Origin: an uncultured Bacteriovorax sp.
Lineage (GTDB): Bacteria; Bdellovibrionota; Bacteriovoracia; Bacteriovoracales; Bacteriovoracaceae
DNA length: 10,614 nt
NCBI GenBank assembly: GCA_946480715.1
Contig: CAMLKK010000069.1
Span: 1-10,614 of the forward strand
Direction: 5' to 3'
Position 1 is the first letter of the stretch. Each line of letters begins with the position of its first letter. The notes under the pieces were generated by a model. It was not told the DNA's origin, ran no database searches, and was given only the letters and a program-made list of their open reading frames with translations. Shown here one piece after another: positions 1 through 6,458 of this stretch. Position numbers and translations under genes: made by a program.

Positions 1-578
1 TGATTAGTTTTACCCTCTTTGCGGCCGATGAATCATTACCAGTCGCAATAGTTCAGGTTGCAAAAGGAACAGTGCTCTTAGATGGTAAGGCAGTGAAGCT
101 TGGCGATACTATTAATAAGCCCGGCATGTTAGAAACTAAAGATAAGTCAGTTGTTCAATTGAAAATCGCAAAATGGAATAACACGATCACTCTTGGACCA
201 CTTTCTTCAATGATGCTGAATTTTACAGAAGATAAAAAATACACTTTAGATAAAGGTTCATGTCGTTGGAAAACATCTGCAAATGAAGCGGCGAACGTTG
301 CTGGTGGAAAAGGAAAAATTTTTACTCGTCATGTTTCCATGGGAGTAAGAGGTACAGATTTTCTTTTAAAGACCAATGCGCTTTTAGGTGAAAGCGAAGT
401 CATCATGTTTGATGGCGAAGTTAAGATGGATAATCTCGAAGATCCGGAAAACTCGGTCATTGTTAAAAAAGGACAATGGGGAGGACTTGGTGGACGATAC
501 GGTAAAAAGATCGCTCCCCCGCTCGATCTTCCAGCTGCAGTTGTTGAATTAGCTGCAAAGGCAATTGTTGTAGAATGA
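1..578 (+). CDS. FecR-domain exported protein, 5' end outside window
   Basis: The frame is open from the window edge (first complete codon at 3), so the true start lies upstream and the first in-frame GTG at 72 is internal. The first visible residues, ISFTLFAADES, look like the end of a signal peptide (hydrophobic stretch, then Ala-Ala before a polar mature start), so the protein is probably exported. The body resembles a stand-alone FecR domain: an early VAKGTVLLDGKAVKLGD segment, a beta-rich middle, and the hallmark GVRGTDF at nt 342-362, followed by a strand containing FDGEVKM. In E. coli, FecR relays an iron signal to a sigma factor; many stand-alone FecR-domain proteins have no known role, and no sigma or TonB gene is visible here. 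The stop overlaps the next start by 4 nt (ATGA), implying translational coupling. The family is fairly sure, the function unknown. Confidence 0.8.
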   Translation, partial: ISFTLFAADESLPVAIVQVAKGTVLLDGKAVKLGDTINKPGMLETKDKSVVQLKIAKWNNTITLGPLSSMMLNFTEDKKYTLDKGSCRWKTSANEAANVAGGKGKIFTRHVSMGVRGTDFLLKTNALLGESEVIMFDGEVKMDNLEDPENSVIVKKGQWGGLGGRYGKKIAPPLDLPAAVVELAAKAIVVE

Positions 579-1150
579 GTTTTAGTACAATTTTAGAATG
601 GATAATTTTTTTTTCGTTGATGGGTTATGCCCTCTACACTCTTTTCATTATTAAAAATGAAAAAGAAAATTATCTAAAAAACGCCAAAGATATTTCCTTC
701 AAAAAATTTCTTCTTCGAGTTCCACAGTGGTGGGGTGATGTTCCTACAGAGAATGAAAACGTTCTTTGCTTCAAACGACTCGATACTCGTTACGATTGGG
801 AAGCACGCTTTCACTGGATTGAAGAAGTTAGCGAAATAGAACTCATTGAATTATTCAAAGAGAAAATCCACGATCGCCATATTCTTTTTGATGAAGAAAA
901 CAGTGTCATCCACAATCCCAGCGACTTTAAAGATAAACCGCTCATTGCTAGCGGTGAATTTGAAATGGTAAGGCTTGAAGGAATGGCCACTGAAGATCGC
1001 AGTGAACGTCTTTATTATGATGCTTTTCTCATTCGCGAATTAAAAACCGGACACTACCTCTACGCTGAAAGCAAAAGTTCAGTTCTCAATGGTTTAGTTG
1101 AAGGACCTTATTTCGAAGAAGTCATGCGCCAGCTCACCGTTCTAAACTAA
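575..1150 (+). CDS. Membrane-anchored protein of unknown function
   Basis: I do not recognise this 191-residue protein. It starts inside the stop of the FecR-domain gene (ATGA overlap), has no strong Shine-Dalgarno of its own and is therefore probably translated by coupling. Residues about 7-27 form one hydrophobic segment (WIIFFSLMGYALYTLFII) followed by a Lys/Glu-rich stretch, which suggests an N-terminal anchor with the rest in the cytoplasm. The soluble part has a basic, aromatic patch (KKFLLRVPQWWGD) and then an acidic, mixed alpha/beta-looking region with no catalytic motif I can name. Its tight link to an exported FecR-domain protein suggests a joint role at the envelope, but that is inference. 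Codon usage looks like that of its neighbours. No terminator is visible after its stop. Confidence 0.75.
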   Translation: MSFSTILEWIIFFSLMGYALYTLFIIKNEKENYLKNAKDISFKKFLLRVPQWWGDVPTENENVLCFKRLDTRYDWEARFHWIEEVSEIELIELFKEKIHDRHILFDEENSVIHNPSDFKDKPLIASGEFEMVRLEGMATEDRSERLYYDAFLIRELKTGHYLYAESKSSVLNGLVEGPYFEEVMRQLTVLN

Positions 1151-1215
1151 AACCTTTTTACAATCCCCATAGACAGATAAGTTACCCTTCGTTAAGTTCG
1201 GCAGGCGGAGGCCTT

Positions 1216-1665
1216 ATGAAAAAATTAATCGCTTTTTCTTTGATTCTTTTTTCTTCAACGACATTTGCTAAAACAATTACAGTAGATGGATTGCAAGCTA
1301 AGGCCATCATCGATATTGCCAGCGAACTTAATAGCACAGACGGAGCAATGGGTGGACGCCTCTTCGCGGAACTAGAAAATGTAGAATGCGAAAAAACTGT
1401 TGATGATGTTAATGGTGTTTATCTGCAAAAATGTTCATTCGATGCTTTTGAGCACGTAGAAGTGCGGTCTGATAGTGAGGAACATCGTTTTACAGCAGAA
1501 GCTTTTCGTGTCGCTCTCAATGATACTGCAAAGAATGAAATCAAAGTTTCAGACATCAAAAAAACCATCTCTGTAAAAAAAATTAGCTGCAAGGCCATTG
1601 GTCTTGGACATGCCCTTGATGCCATTGATATCGAACCAAAATATTCTTGTACGATCACATTTTAA
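1216..1665 (+). CDS. Small secreted protein with four cysteines, unknown function
   Basis: This is a 149-residue protein with a clear signal peptide: MKK, a hydrophobic core to about residue 15, and a TTFA cleavage site near residue 18. The mature part of about 131 residues has cysteines at 58, 73, 125 and 145, an even number that could form two disulfides in the periplasm or outside the cell. I see no enzyme motif and no lipobox. The start is well supported by GGAGG at 1207-1211, four bases before the ATG. It lies 65 nt after the preceding gene; a TACAAT at 1159-1164 looks like a -10 box but has no good -35 partner, so separate transcription is uncertain. It is followed by a hairpin terminator at 1677-1698. 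Confidence 0.75.
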   Translation: MKKLIAFSLILFSSTTFAKTITVDGLQAKAIIDIASELNSTDGAMGGRLFAELENVECEKTVDDVNGVYLQKCSFDAFEHVEVRSDSEEHRFTAEAFRVALNDTAKNEIKVSDIKKTISVKKISCKAIGLGHALDAIDIEPKYSCTITF

Positions 1666-1676
1666 AATTTGCATGG

Positions 1677-1698
1677 GCATGATTTTGATCATGCTTTT
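1677..1698 (+). terminator. Rho-independent terminator after the four-cysteine protein gene
   Basis: GCATGAT at 1677-1683 pairs perfectly with ATCATGC at 1688-1694 around a four-base loop (TTTG), followed directly by TTTT and then further T-rich sequence. It begins 12 nt after the stop codon at 1665. The stem is short (7 bp, three G-C pairs), so efficiency may be moderate. Confidence 0.6.
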
Positions 1699-1773
1699 GT
1701 TAATTTTTCTTCACAGAATTTATTGTTCACAGCGATTATTTCACTTTTTCTCCAATGAAATTCATGTCTTTTC

Positions 1774-1797
1774 AATTGTGATGATTCCTTCACAATT
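1774..1797. promoter_or_regulatory. Operator-like dyad upstream of the first MCP gene
   Basis: AATTGTGA at 1774-1781 and TCACAATT at 1790-1797 form a perfect 8-bp inverted repeat with an 8-nt centre. The TGTGA/TCACA half-sites recall CRP-family operators, but CRP sites normally have a 6-nt centre, so a CRP/FNR-type regulator is only a guess. It lies about 90 nt before the first MCP start and upstream of a candidate promoter. A T-rich stretch follows, so a weak terminator is an alternative reading. Confidence 0.35.
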
Positions 1798-1826
1798 TTA
1801 TTAATCAACCTTCTTGATGAAATCTT

Positions 1827-1856
1827 TAAACGAATTCTTAAGTCTTCCTCCGATAA
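1827..1856 (+). promoter_or_regulatory. Candidate FliA (sigma-28)-type promoter of the first MCP gene
   Basis: TCCGATAA at 1849-1856 differs by one base from the sigma-28 -10 element GCCGATAA as I know it. The nearest TAAA (1827-1830) lies 18 nt upstream rather than the usual 15, so the -35 is doubtful. Transcription would begin about 23 nt before the ATG, leaving room for the GAGGAG ribosome site at 1875-1880. The rest of the 1666-1885 gap holds a terminator, a dyad and AT-rich sequence, with no gene. Confidence 0.4.
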
Positions 1857-1885
1857 TTTTTTTGTCAACGTCATGAGGAGAAAAA

Positions 1886-3652
1886 ATGAAGAATCTAAGT
1901 TTGAATAAAAAAATTGTTTTTTTAATTTCCATTTTTGTAGTGTCCAATTTTATTAGTGCAGGTTTTAGTCTCAAAAAAATTAATGAGATCAATGACAGTC
2001 TTAATTATTTAGCTCAGCAAGTTACACCAAGACTTGTTCTTGCTAAAAATATGGATGCCATTACGAATGAAATTAAAAACCAAGAGAAAGTTTATATCCT
2101 TGAGGAAAACTCACAAGAGATGAACAAAATTGGCGCCAAACTTGATGAGCTCGAAACCGATTTAAGACAGAACATAAAAAATTATGAAAAAATAGCAACG
2201 GCTGATGCCAAAGCTGAACTTAATACGATGTCTGAAAAAATTGATACGTGGAAATCGGTAACAGCAGAAATTAGAAAATTATCTCAAGCAGGTCAAAACA
2301 AAGAAGCAGCTGCATTGGCAAGAGGAGCCTCTAAAAAGATCTGGGATGAATATGATGATGTCTTGAAAGCCATGGTTCAAAGAAACGAAAAGATGATGGC
2401 ATCAGAAGCTACTAGAACAGATGAGCTTGTGACGGAGACTAAATCATTAGTTCTATCTATTACTATTATAGCATTACTTGCAGGATCAATTCTCGCCTTC
2501 TTTATGATGAGAATAATTAGTAATGCCATCGATCAAGTCATCAACAATTTGAACGACAGTTCAAGCCAGGTGGCAAGCGCTTCTTCAACTATCGCCTCTT
2601 CATCAGAAGAACTCTCACAGGCCACAACTGAGCAAGCAGCCTCACTTGAACAAACGGCTGCTTCAGTTGAAGAAATGAGTAAAATGGTTAATCGTAATGC
2701 TGAAAATGCCAGAGCTGCATCAGAGAATTCTCAATTCAGTCAACAGAGTGCGATTAAAGGTAAAGAGACCGTTAATGAGATGATTCGCTCAATTGATGAA
2801 ATTAACAACTCTAATAATAAAATTATGGAGCAAATTAATCATAGTAACGAACAGATGGCCGACATTGTAAAAGTCATCAACGAAATTGGAAATAAAACAA
2901 AAGTCATTAACGATATCGTTTTCCAGACTAAGCTCCTCTCATTCAATGCTTCTGTTGAAGCTGCCCGTGCCGGCGAACATGGTAAGGGGTTCGCTGTGGT
3001 TGCTGAAGAAGTTGGTAATCTCGCTTCAATGAGTGGTAATGCTGCTAAAGAAATTACAACCATGTTGGATGAAAGTATTCGCAAAGTAGAAATGACCGTG
3101 CAAGAAACGAAAACGAGTGTTGATCGTTTGATCACTGACGGAAAAGTAAAAATCAATAATGGTATTAAAGTCGCCAATGACTGCGGTAATGTACTGGAAG
3201 AAATTGTTGTAAGTATTGCAAAAGTTAATGCAATGGCAGAAGAAATTTCAACTGCAAGCGTGGAACAATCACAAGGCATAAGTGAAATTACAAAAGCTAT
3301 GCACCAGCTTGATCAAGTTACACAACAAAACGCAGCCGCTTCTGAAGAAGCAGCAAGCTCTGCAGAAGAACTTTCTGCTCAAGCAGAAGTTTTAAAATCA
3401 ACGGTTGGAGTTCTTGTGACTACAATTAAAGGTGGCGAACAGACACAACAAAGAAATTCTTCTGTTGTAAATACAGTGAATATCGCTCCAACTTATGCAT
3501 CTTCTAAAACAAATGTCATTCAGATGACAAAACCTGCATCGAAAAAAACAGTTAGTCACATGCCTGTAAAAAAAGCAGTGGGTGCTTTTAATGAAACGAC
3601 TTCTAATGAACGAGCTCCGGCCTATGATGATGCTCGATTCAAGGATGTCTAA
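1886..3652 (+). CDS. Methyl-accepting chemotaxis protein (first of tandem pair)
   Basis: This is a 588-residue chemoreceptor. In this family, ligand binding outside controls CheA kinase inside through CheW, and CheR/CheB tune it by methylation. Domains in order: a short cytoplasmic N-tail (MKNLSLNKK); TM1 about 9-29; a helical periplasmic sensor about 30-187, likely a four-helix bundle; TM2 about 188-208; then a long coiled-coil signalling hairpin to about 510. Its tip carries [20 protein letters not shown] (residues 354-373), the near-invariant CheA/CheW contact. Glu/Gln-rich stretches at 241-264 and 484-496 are the probable methylation regions. Only about 40 residues separate TM2 from TEQAASLEQ, too few for a HAMP domain. 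A variable linker leads to a tail ending RFKDV. GAGGAG at 1875-1880 supports the start; a strong terminator follows. The ligand is unknown. Confidence 0.95.
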   Translation: MKNLSLNKKIVFLISIFVVSNFISAGFSLKKINEINDSLNYLAQQVTPRLVLAKNMDAITNEIKNQEKVYILEENSQEMNKIGAKLDELETDLRQNIKNYEKIATADAKAELNTMSEKIDTWKSVTAEIRKLSQAGQNKEAAALARGASKKIWDEYDDVLKAMVQRNEKMMASEATRTDELVTETKSLVLSITIIALLAGSILAFFMMRIISNAIDQVINNLNDSSSQVASASSTIASSSEELSQATTEQAASLEQTAASVEEMSKMVNRNAENARAASENSQFSQQSAIKGKETVNEMIRSIDEINNSNNKIMEQINHSNEQMADIVKVINEIGNKTKVINDIVFQTKLLSFNASVEAARAGEHGKGFAVVAEEVGNLASMSGNAAKEITTMLDESIRKVEMTVQETKTSVDRLITDGKVKINNGIKVANDCGNVLEEIVVSIAKVNAMAEEISTASVEQSQGISEITKAMHQLDQVTQQNAAASEEAASSAEELSAQAEVLKSTVGVLVTTIKGGEQTQQRNSSVVNTVNIAPTYASSKTNVIQMTKPASKKTVSHMPVKKAVGAFNETTSNERAPAYDDARFKDV

Positions 3653-3663
3653 AGATTTTGATA

Positions 3664-3693
3664 AAAAATGGGTGATTTTTATCACCCATTTTT
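3664..3693. terminator. Strong, possibly bidirectional rho-independent terminator
   Basis: Thirteen bases (3664-3676, AAAAATGGGTGAT) pair perfectly with 3681-3693 (ATCACCCATTTTT) around a TTTT loop. The A-run/T-run ends give a T tail on either strand. It begins 12 nt after the first MCP stop and should separate the two receptor genes into different transcripts. Confidence 0.88.
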
Positions 3694-3729
3694 AAAATTA
3701 ACGAAAATTATTTATTTAAAATGAACATT

Positions 3730-3774
3730 CTCCCAATGAAAAATCCAAATTTGTTGGGAGTCTAAATTTTTTTT
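3730..3774 (+). terminator. Second inverted repeat with T-run between the MCP genes
   Basis: CTCCCAA (3730-3736) pairs with TTGGGAG (3754-3760) around a 17-nt loop, and eight T residues follow at 3767-3774 after a six-base gap. It could be a back-up terminator, but the T-run is offset from the stem, so a protein-binding dyad or leader structure is equally possible. Confidence 0.35.
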
Positions 3775-3799
3775 AATTAAATTCCTTAAGAAATCTTAA

Positions 3800-3827
3800 T
3801 TCGCGAAGAATTTTTGTCCACCGATAT
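3800..3827 (+). promoter_or_regulatory. CCGATAT box and TTCGCGAA palindrome before the second MCP gene
   Basis: CCGATAT at 3821-3827 resembles a sigma-28 -10 element and sits 26 nt before the ATG. No TAAA lies at the expected distance; instead the perfect palindrome TTCGCGAA (3800-3807), flanked by AATTC/GAATT, covers where the -35 would be. This could be a regulated promoter or a chance match. GGAGGA at 3845-3850 is the ribosome site for the gene starting at 3854. Confidence 0.35.
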
Positions 3828-3853
3828 TACCTCCGAAATCTTTTGGAGGATAA

Positions 3854-5581
3854 ATGAACAATCTCAGTTTAAACAAAAAAATGATCGTGCTTGTTTCTAT
3901 TTTTGCTATCGCAAGTATCGTGATTGCTTATTTTGGCGTCAGTGGAGTTATCAAAATAAATGAAGAAATGAGTAATCTCGTAAATGTAACAAACAAACGT
4001 CTTATTTATGCAAAAGACATGGACAGTTTAATCAATCAAATTAAGAACCGTGAAAAAGTCTACATTCTGGAAGACGATGTTCCAGGCATGAAAACTCAAG
4101 GTGAAATTCTCGATAGTCTTGAAAAAAAATTATCAGATAAAATCGATGCTTTTGAACTCATTGCAACGGAAATGGGTAAGAAAGATTTAATGAAACTCGA
4201 AGACGTATTAAAAGAATGGAAAAAAGTGAGTTTGGAACTTCGTGAGTTTGCTCTCGCTGGAAAAAATGATGAAGCTGAAGCTCTGGCACGTGGAAAATCA
4301 TTGGAGACTCTTGAGAGTTTTGGAAAGATTCTGGAAACACTGATAGAACGTAACGAAAAATTTATGACTGACGAAGTTCAATACGCTGAAAATCTAGTTC
4401 ACTCTACTCGCAATACAATTCTTGTTGTATCAGTGGTAGCTCTTCTCGTTGGATGTATGCTTGCAACTATCATTATGAAAATGATTGGCAGGGCCATTGA
4501 TCAGGTCATCACCAACCTCAACGATAGTTCGAATCAGGTAGCCAGCGCTTCATCTCAGATCGCTTCATCTTCAGAAGAACTGTCACAGGCCACGACAGAA
4601 CAAGCGGCTTCTCTTGAACAAACAGCTTCGTCTGTTGAAGAAATGAGCAAGATGATTAATCGCAATTCGGACAATGCTCGCTCTGCTTCTGAAAATTCTC
4701 AATACAGTCAGAAAAGTGCAATGAAAGGAAAAGAAACAGTGAACGAGATGATTCGGTCGATTGACGAAATTAATGATTCAAATAATAAAATCATGGATCA
4801 AATTAATCATAGTAACGAGCAGATGGGCGAACTTGTAAAAGTAATTATGGAAATCGGCAATAAAACGAAAGTTATTAACGATATTGTTTTTCAAACCAAA
4901 CTACTCTCTTTCAATGCTTCCGTAGAAGCAGCTCGTGCTGGTGAACATGGAAAAGGGTTTGCCGTTGTAGCTGAAGAAGTGGGTAATCTGGCAGCAATGA
5001 GTGGTAATGCTGCAAAAGAAATTTCCACCATGTTAGATGATAGTATTCGCAAAGTAGAAACTACAGTTAATGAAACAAAAACAAGTGTTGATCGCCTCGT
5101 TGCTGATGGAAAAGTAAAGGTTGAAAACGGAATTAAAGTTGCTAACGAATGCGGAAATGTATTGGAAGAGATCGTAGTAAGTATCGCAAAAGTAAATTCA
5201 ATGGCCGAAGAAATCGCGACGGCCAGCGTGGAGCAAGCACAAGGCATAAGTGAAATCACAAAAGCAATGCATCTTCTTGATCAAGTTACTCAACAGAATG
5301 CTGCTGCTTCTGAGGAAGCTGCCAGCTCAGCAGAAGAGCTTTCGGCTCAAGCGGATGTATTAAAATCAGCTGTAGGAGTGCTTGTCACTACTATTAAAGG
5401 TGGACAACAAAATACTGTTGTCTCGCCTTCTGCGGTCGCTCCAACGATGGCAAGTGTAAGGACGAATGTTCTTCCATTATCGCGACCAGCTCCAAAAAAG
5501 AAACCTGAAGCGCAAAAGGTGGATATGAATTCTCAAGAAAGAGCTCCTGCTTACGATGATGCTCGTTTTAAAGATGTTTAA
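3854..5581 (+). CDS. Methyl-accepting chemotaxis protein (second of tandem pair)
   Basis: This 575-residue chemoreceptor is a paralogue of the preceding one, with matching numbering and no gap through residue 517. TM1 is about 9-30, the periplasmic helical sensor about 31-187, TM2 about 188-208, the signalling hairpin about 220-510, with the CheA/CheW-binding tip [15 protein letters not shown] at 354-368. By hand count, residues 31-190 are about 38% identical to the first receptor (61 of 160) and residues 211-517 about 89% (272 of 307), so the pair probably senses different ligands but feeds the same signalling array. As in its partner, there is no room for HAMP after TM2. The linker (518-560) differs in length and sequence, yet the last 14 residues ([14 protein letters not shown]) are identical. 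GGAGGA at 3845-3850 supports the start. cheR begins 31 nt downstream with no terminator between. Confidence 0.95.
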   Translation: MNNLSLNKKMIVLVSIFAIASIVIAYFGVSGVIKINEEMSNLVNVTNKRLIYAKDMDSLINQIKNREKVYILEDDVPGMKTQGEILDSLEKKLSDKIDAFELIATEMGKKDLMKLEDVLKEWKKVSLELREFALAGKNDEAEALARGKSLETLESFGKILETLIERNEKFMTDEVQYAENLVHSTRNTILVVSVVALLVGCMLATIIMKMIGRAIDQVITNLNDSSNQVASASSQIASSSEELSQATTEQAASLEQTASSVEEMSKMINRNSDNARSASENSQYSQKSAMKGKETVNEMIRSIDEINDSNNKIMDQINHSNEQMGELVKVIMEIGNKTKVINDIVFQTKLLSFNASVEAARAGEHGKGFAVVAEEVGNLAAMSGNAAKEISTMLDDSIRKVETTVNETKTSVDRLVADGKVKVENGIKVANECGNVLEEIVVSIAKVNSMAEEIATASVEQAQGISEITKAMHLLDQVTQQNAAASEEAASSAEELSAQADVLKSAVGVLVTTIKGGQQNTVVSPSAVAPTMASVRTNVLPLSRPAPKKKPEAQKVDMNSQERAPAYDDARFKDV

Positions 5582-5605
5582 GGGCCTGCGCTAATAGACC
5601 GATAG
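5579..5605 (+). promoter_or_regulatory. Possible FliA-type promoter of cheR, overlapping the MCP stop
   Basis: TAAG (5579-5582), 15 nt, then ACCGATAG (5598-5605) fits the sigma-28 pattern TAAA-N15-GCCGATAA with one mismatch in the -35 and two in the -10. The TAA of the -35 is the stop codon of the second MCP gene. Initiation from it would begin at or beside the cheR ATG (5613), giving an almost leaderless message, which weakens the case; the AGG at 5604-5606 may simply be a weak ribosome site. Confidence 0.3.
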
Positions 5606-5612
5606 GTTTCAC

Positions 5613-6458
5613 ATGTTTGATTTTGGATTGCAACTTTCACAAGCACCTTTACCCCTTTCGCGAGAGGATTTTTTATTCTTTCGCGAAAGAATATACAGTC
5701 TTGCCGGCATCACTCTAAATGAGCACAAACAGGAATTGGTTCATACTCGTCTTCGTTTTCGTGTTCAAGAGTTAGGCTTAAAAAGTTTTCATGAGTATCG
5801 TGTTTTCTTAGAAGGTTTGAAACATGATCATGAAGAATGGCAGCTCTTCATCAATAGACTGACTACGAATAAAACTGATTTCTTTCGTGAGCCGAAACAT
5901 TTTGATTTTCTCCTCCATAAATACATTCCTGAATGGCAGAAGAAAAAAAAAGATTGCCTACACGTTTGGTCAGCAGCGTGTTCGACTGGAGAAGAACCCT
6001 ACACGCTTGCGATGGTTTTAGAACTCGCTCAATTGAAGTATGAAATTCATGCAAGCGATATCGATTCCGATGTTTTGAGAAAAGCTCAAAATGCCGTTTA
6101 TCCACTAACCAAGTTGCAGAATGAGATCCCTGAGAATTATTTCAACCAATTTATTAACCAGGGGTCTGGTCATATTGATTCCTGGGGACGTATTTCTCCG
6201 CGAATTAAAAATAATATATCTTTTTTTCAACATAATCTCATCGATGGATCAATGCCCTTTGAAAAAGCATCCATTGATGTTTTCTTTTTGAGAAATGTTT
6301 TGATTTATTTTTCACCAGAAACGATAGCACTTGCTGTCGAAAATCTTTATCAAATGGCCGCACCAGGAGCTCTACTTTGTATTGGGCATTCTGAAACTTT
6401 GAATGGTGTTAAGACATCATGGAAAGCGGTCTCCCCTTCCATCTACACAAAACGCTAG
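5613..6458 (+). CDS. cheR: Chemotaxis protein methyltransferase CheR
   Basis: CheR transfers methyl groups from S-adenosylmethionine to glutamates of chemoreceptors, giving adaptation. The 281 residues match the family length. An N-terminal helical domain (about 15-80) is followed by TNKTDFFRE (85-93), the SAM-binding VWSAACSTGEEPY (118-130), ASDID (147-151), RNVLIYF (227-233) and GHSETL (258-263), all standard CheR motifs. The inserted beta-subdomain carries QGSGHIDSWG (183-192); the Gly-X-Gly there resembles the loop of CheRs that bind a receptor C-terminal pentapeptide. The obvious substrates are the two receptors encoded just upstream. The ribosome site is weak (AGG at 5604-5606), so expression may rely on readthrough from the MCP gene. 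The stop shares CTAG with the convergent gene. No cheB, cheA, cheW or cheY lies in the window. Confidence 0.96.
   Translation: MFDFGLQLSQAPLPLSREDFLFFRERIYSLAGITLNEHKQELVHTRLRFRVQELGLKSFHEYRVFLEGLKHDHEEWQLFINRLTTNKTDFFREPKHFDFLLHKYIPEWQKKKKDCLHVWSAACSTGEEPYTLAMVLELAQLKYEIHASDIDSDVLRKAQNAVYPLTKLQNEIPENYFNQFINQGSGHIDSWGRISPRIKNNISFFQHNLIDGSMPFEKASIDVFFLRNVLIYFSPETIALAVENLYQMAAPGALLCIGHSETLNGVKTSWKAVSPSIYTKR
5656..5693. repeat. Two TTTCGCGA palindromic sites inside cheR
   Basis: TATTCTTTCGCGAAAGAATA at 5674-5693 is a perfect 20-bp palindrome. A second, imperfect copy of its core (CCTTTCGCGAGAGG) contains TTTCGCGA at 5656-5663. The two cores are 23 bp apart, roughly two helical turns, and read in different codon frames, so a repeated peptide does not explain them. 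They lie 44-81 nt into cheR. They could be an operator pair or chance. Confidence 0.5.

Noticed and set aside
937..955. ACCGCT/AGCGGT hairpin inside the gene at 575-1150
   Set aside because: A 6-bp stem with a 7-nt loop inside a coding region is expected by chance and has no T-run or conserved context.
1159..1164. TACAAT as a -10 box for the four-cysteine protein gene
   Set aside because: No acceptable -35 lies 16-18 nt upstream, so I do not list it as a promoter.
1598..1804. Open frame of 68 codons on the + strand after the four-cysteine protein gene
   Set aside because: It overlaps that gene's end and the terminator at 1677-1698, lacks a ribosome site, and its translation looks like random AT-rich sequence.
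2839..3279. Long open frame antisense to the first MCP, with a similar one at 4891-5259 antisense to the second
   Set aside because: They mirror the most conserved part of the receptors, and their likeness follows from the plus-strand proteins. Neither shows a ribosome site or a sensible protein composition.
3721..3765. Fourteen-codon ATG reading frame between the MCP genes
   Set aside because: No ribosome site precedes it and it spans the inverted repeat at 3730-3760; nothing suggests translation.
2516..5403. Recent gene conversion between the two MCP genes
   Set aside because: The signalling regions differ at many synonymous positions; the longest exact matches I noticed are only around 20 nt, so purifying selection explains the likeness better.
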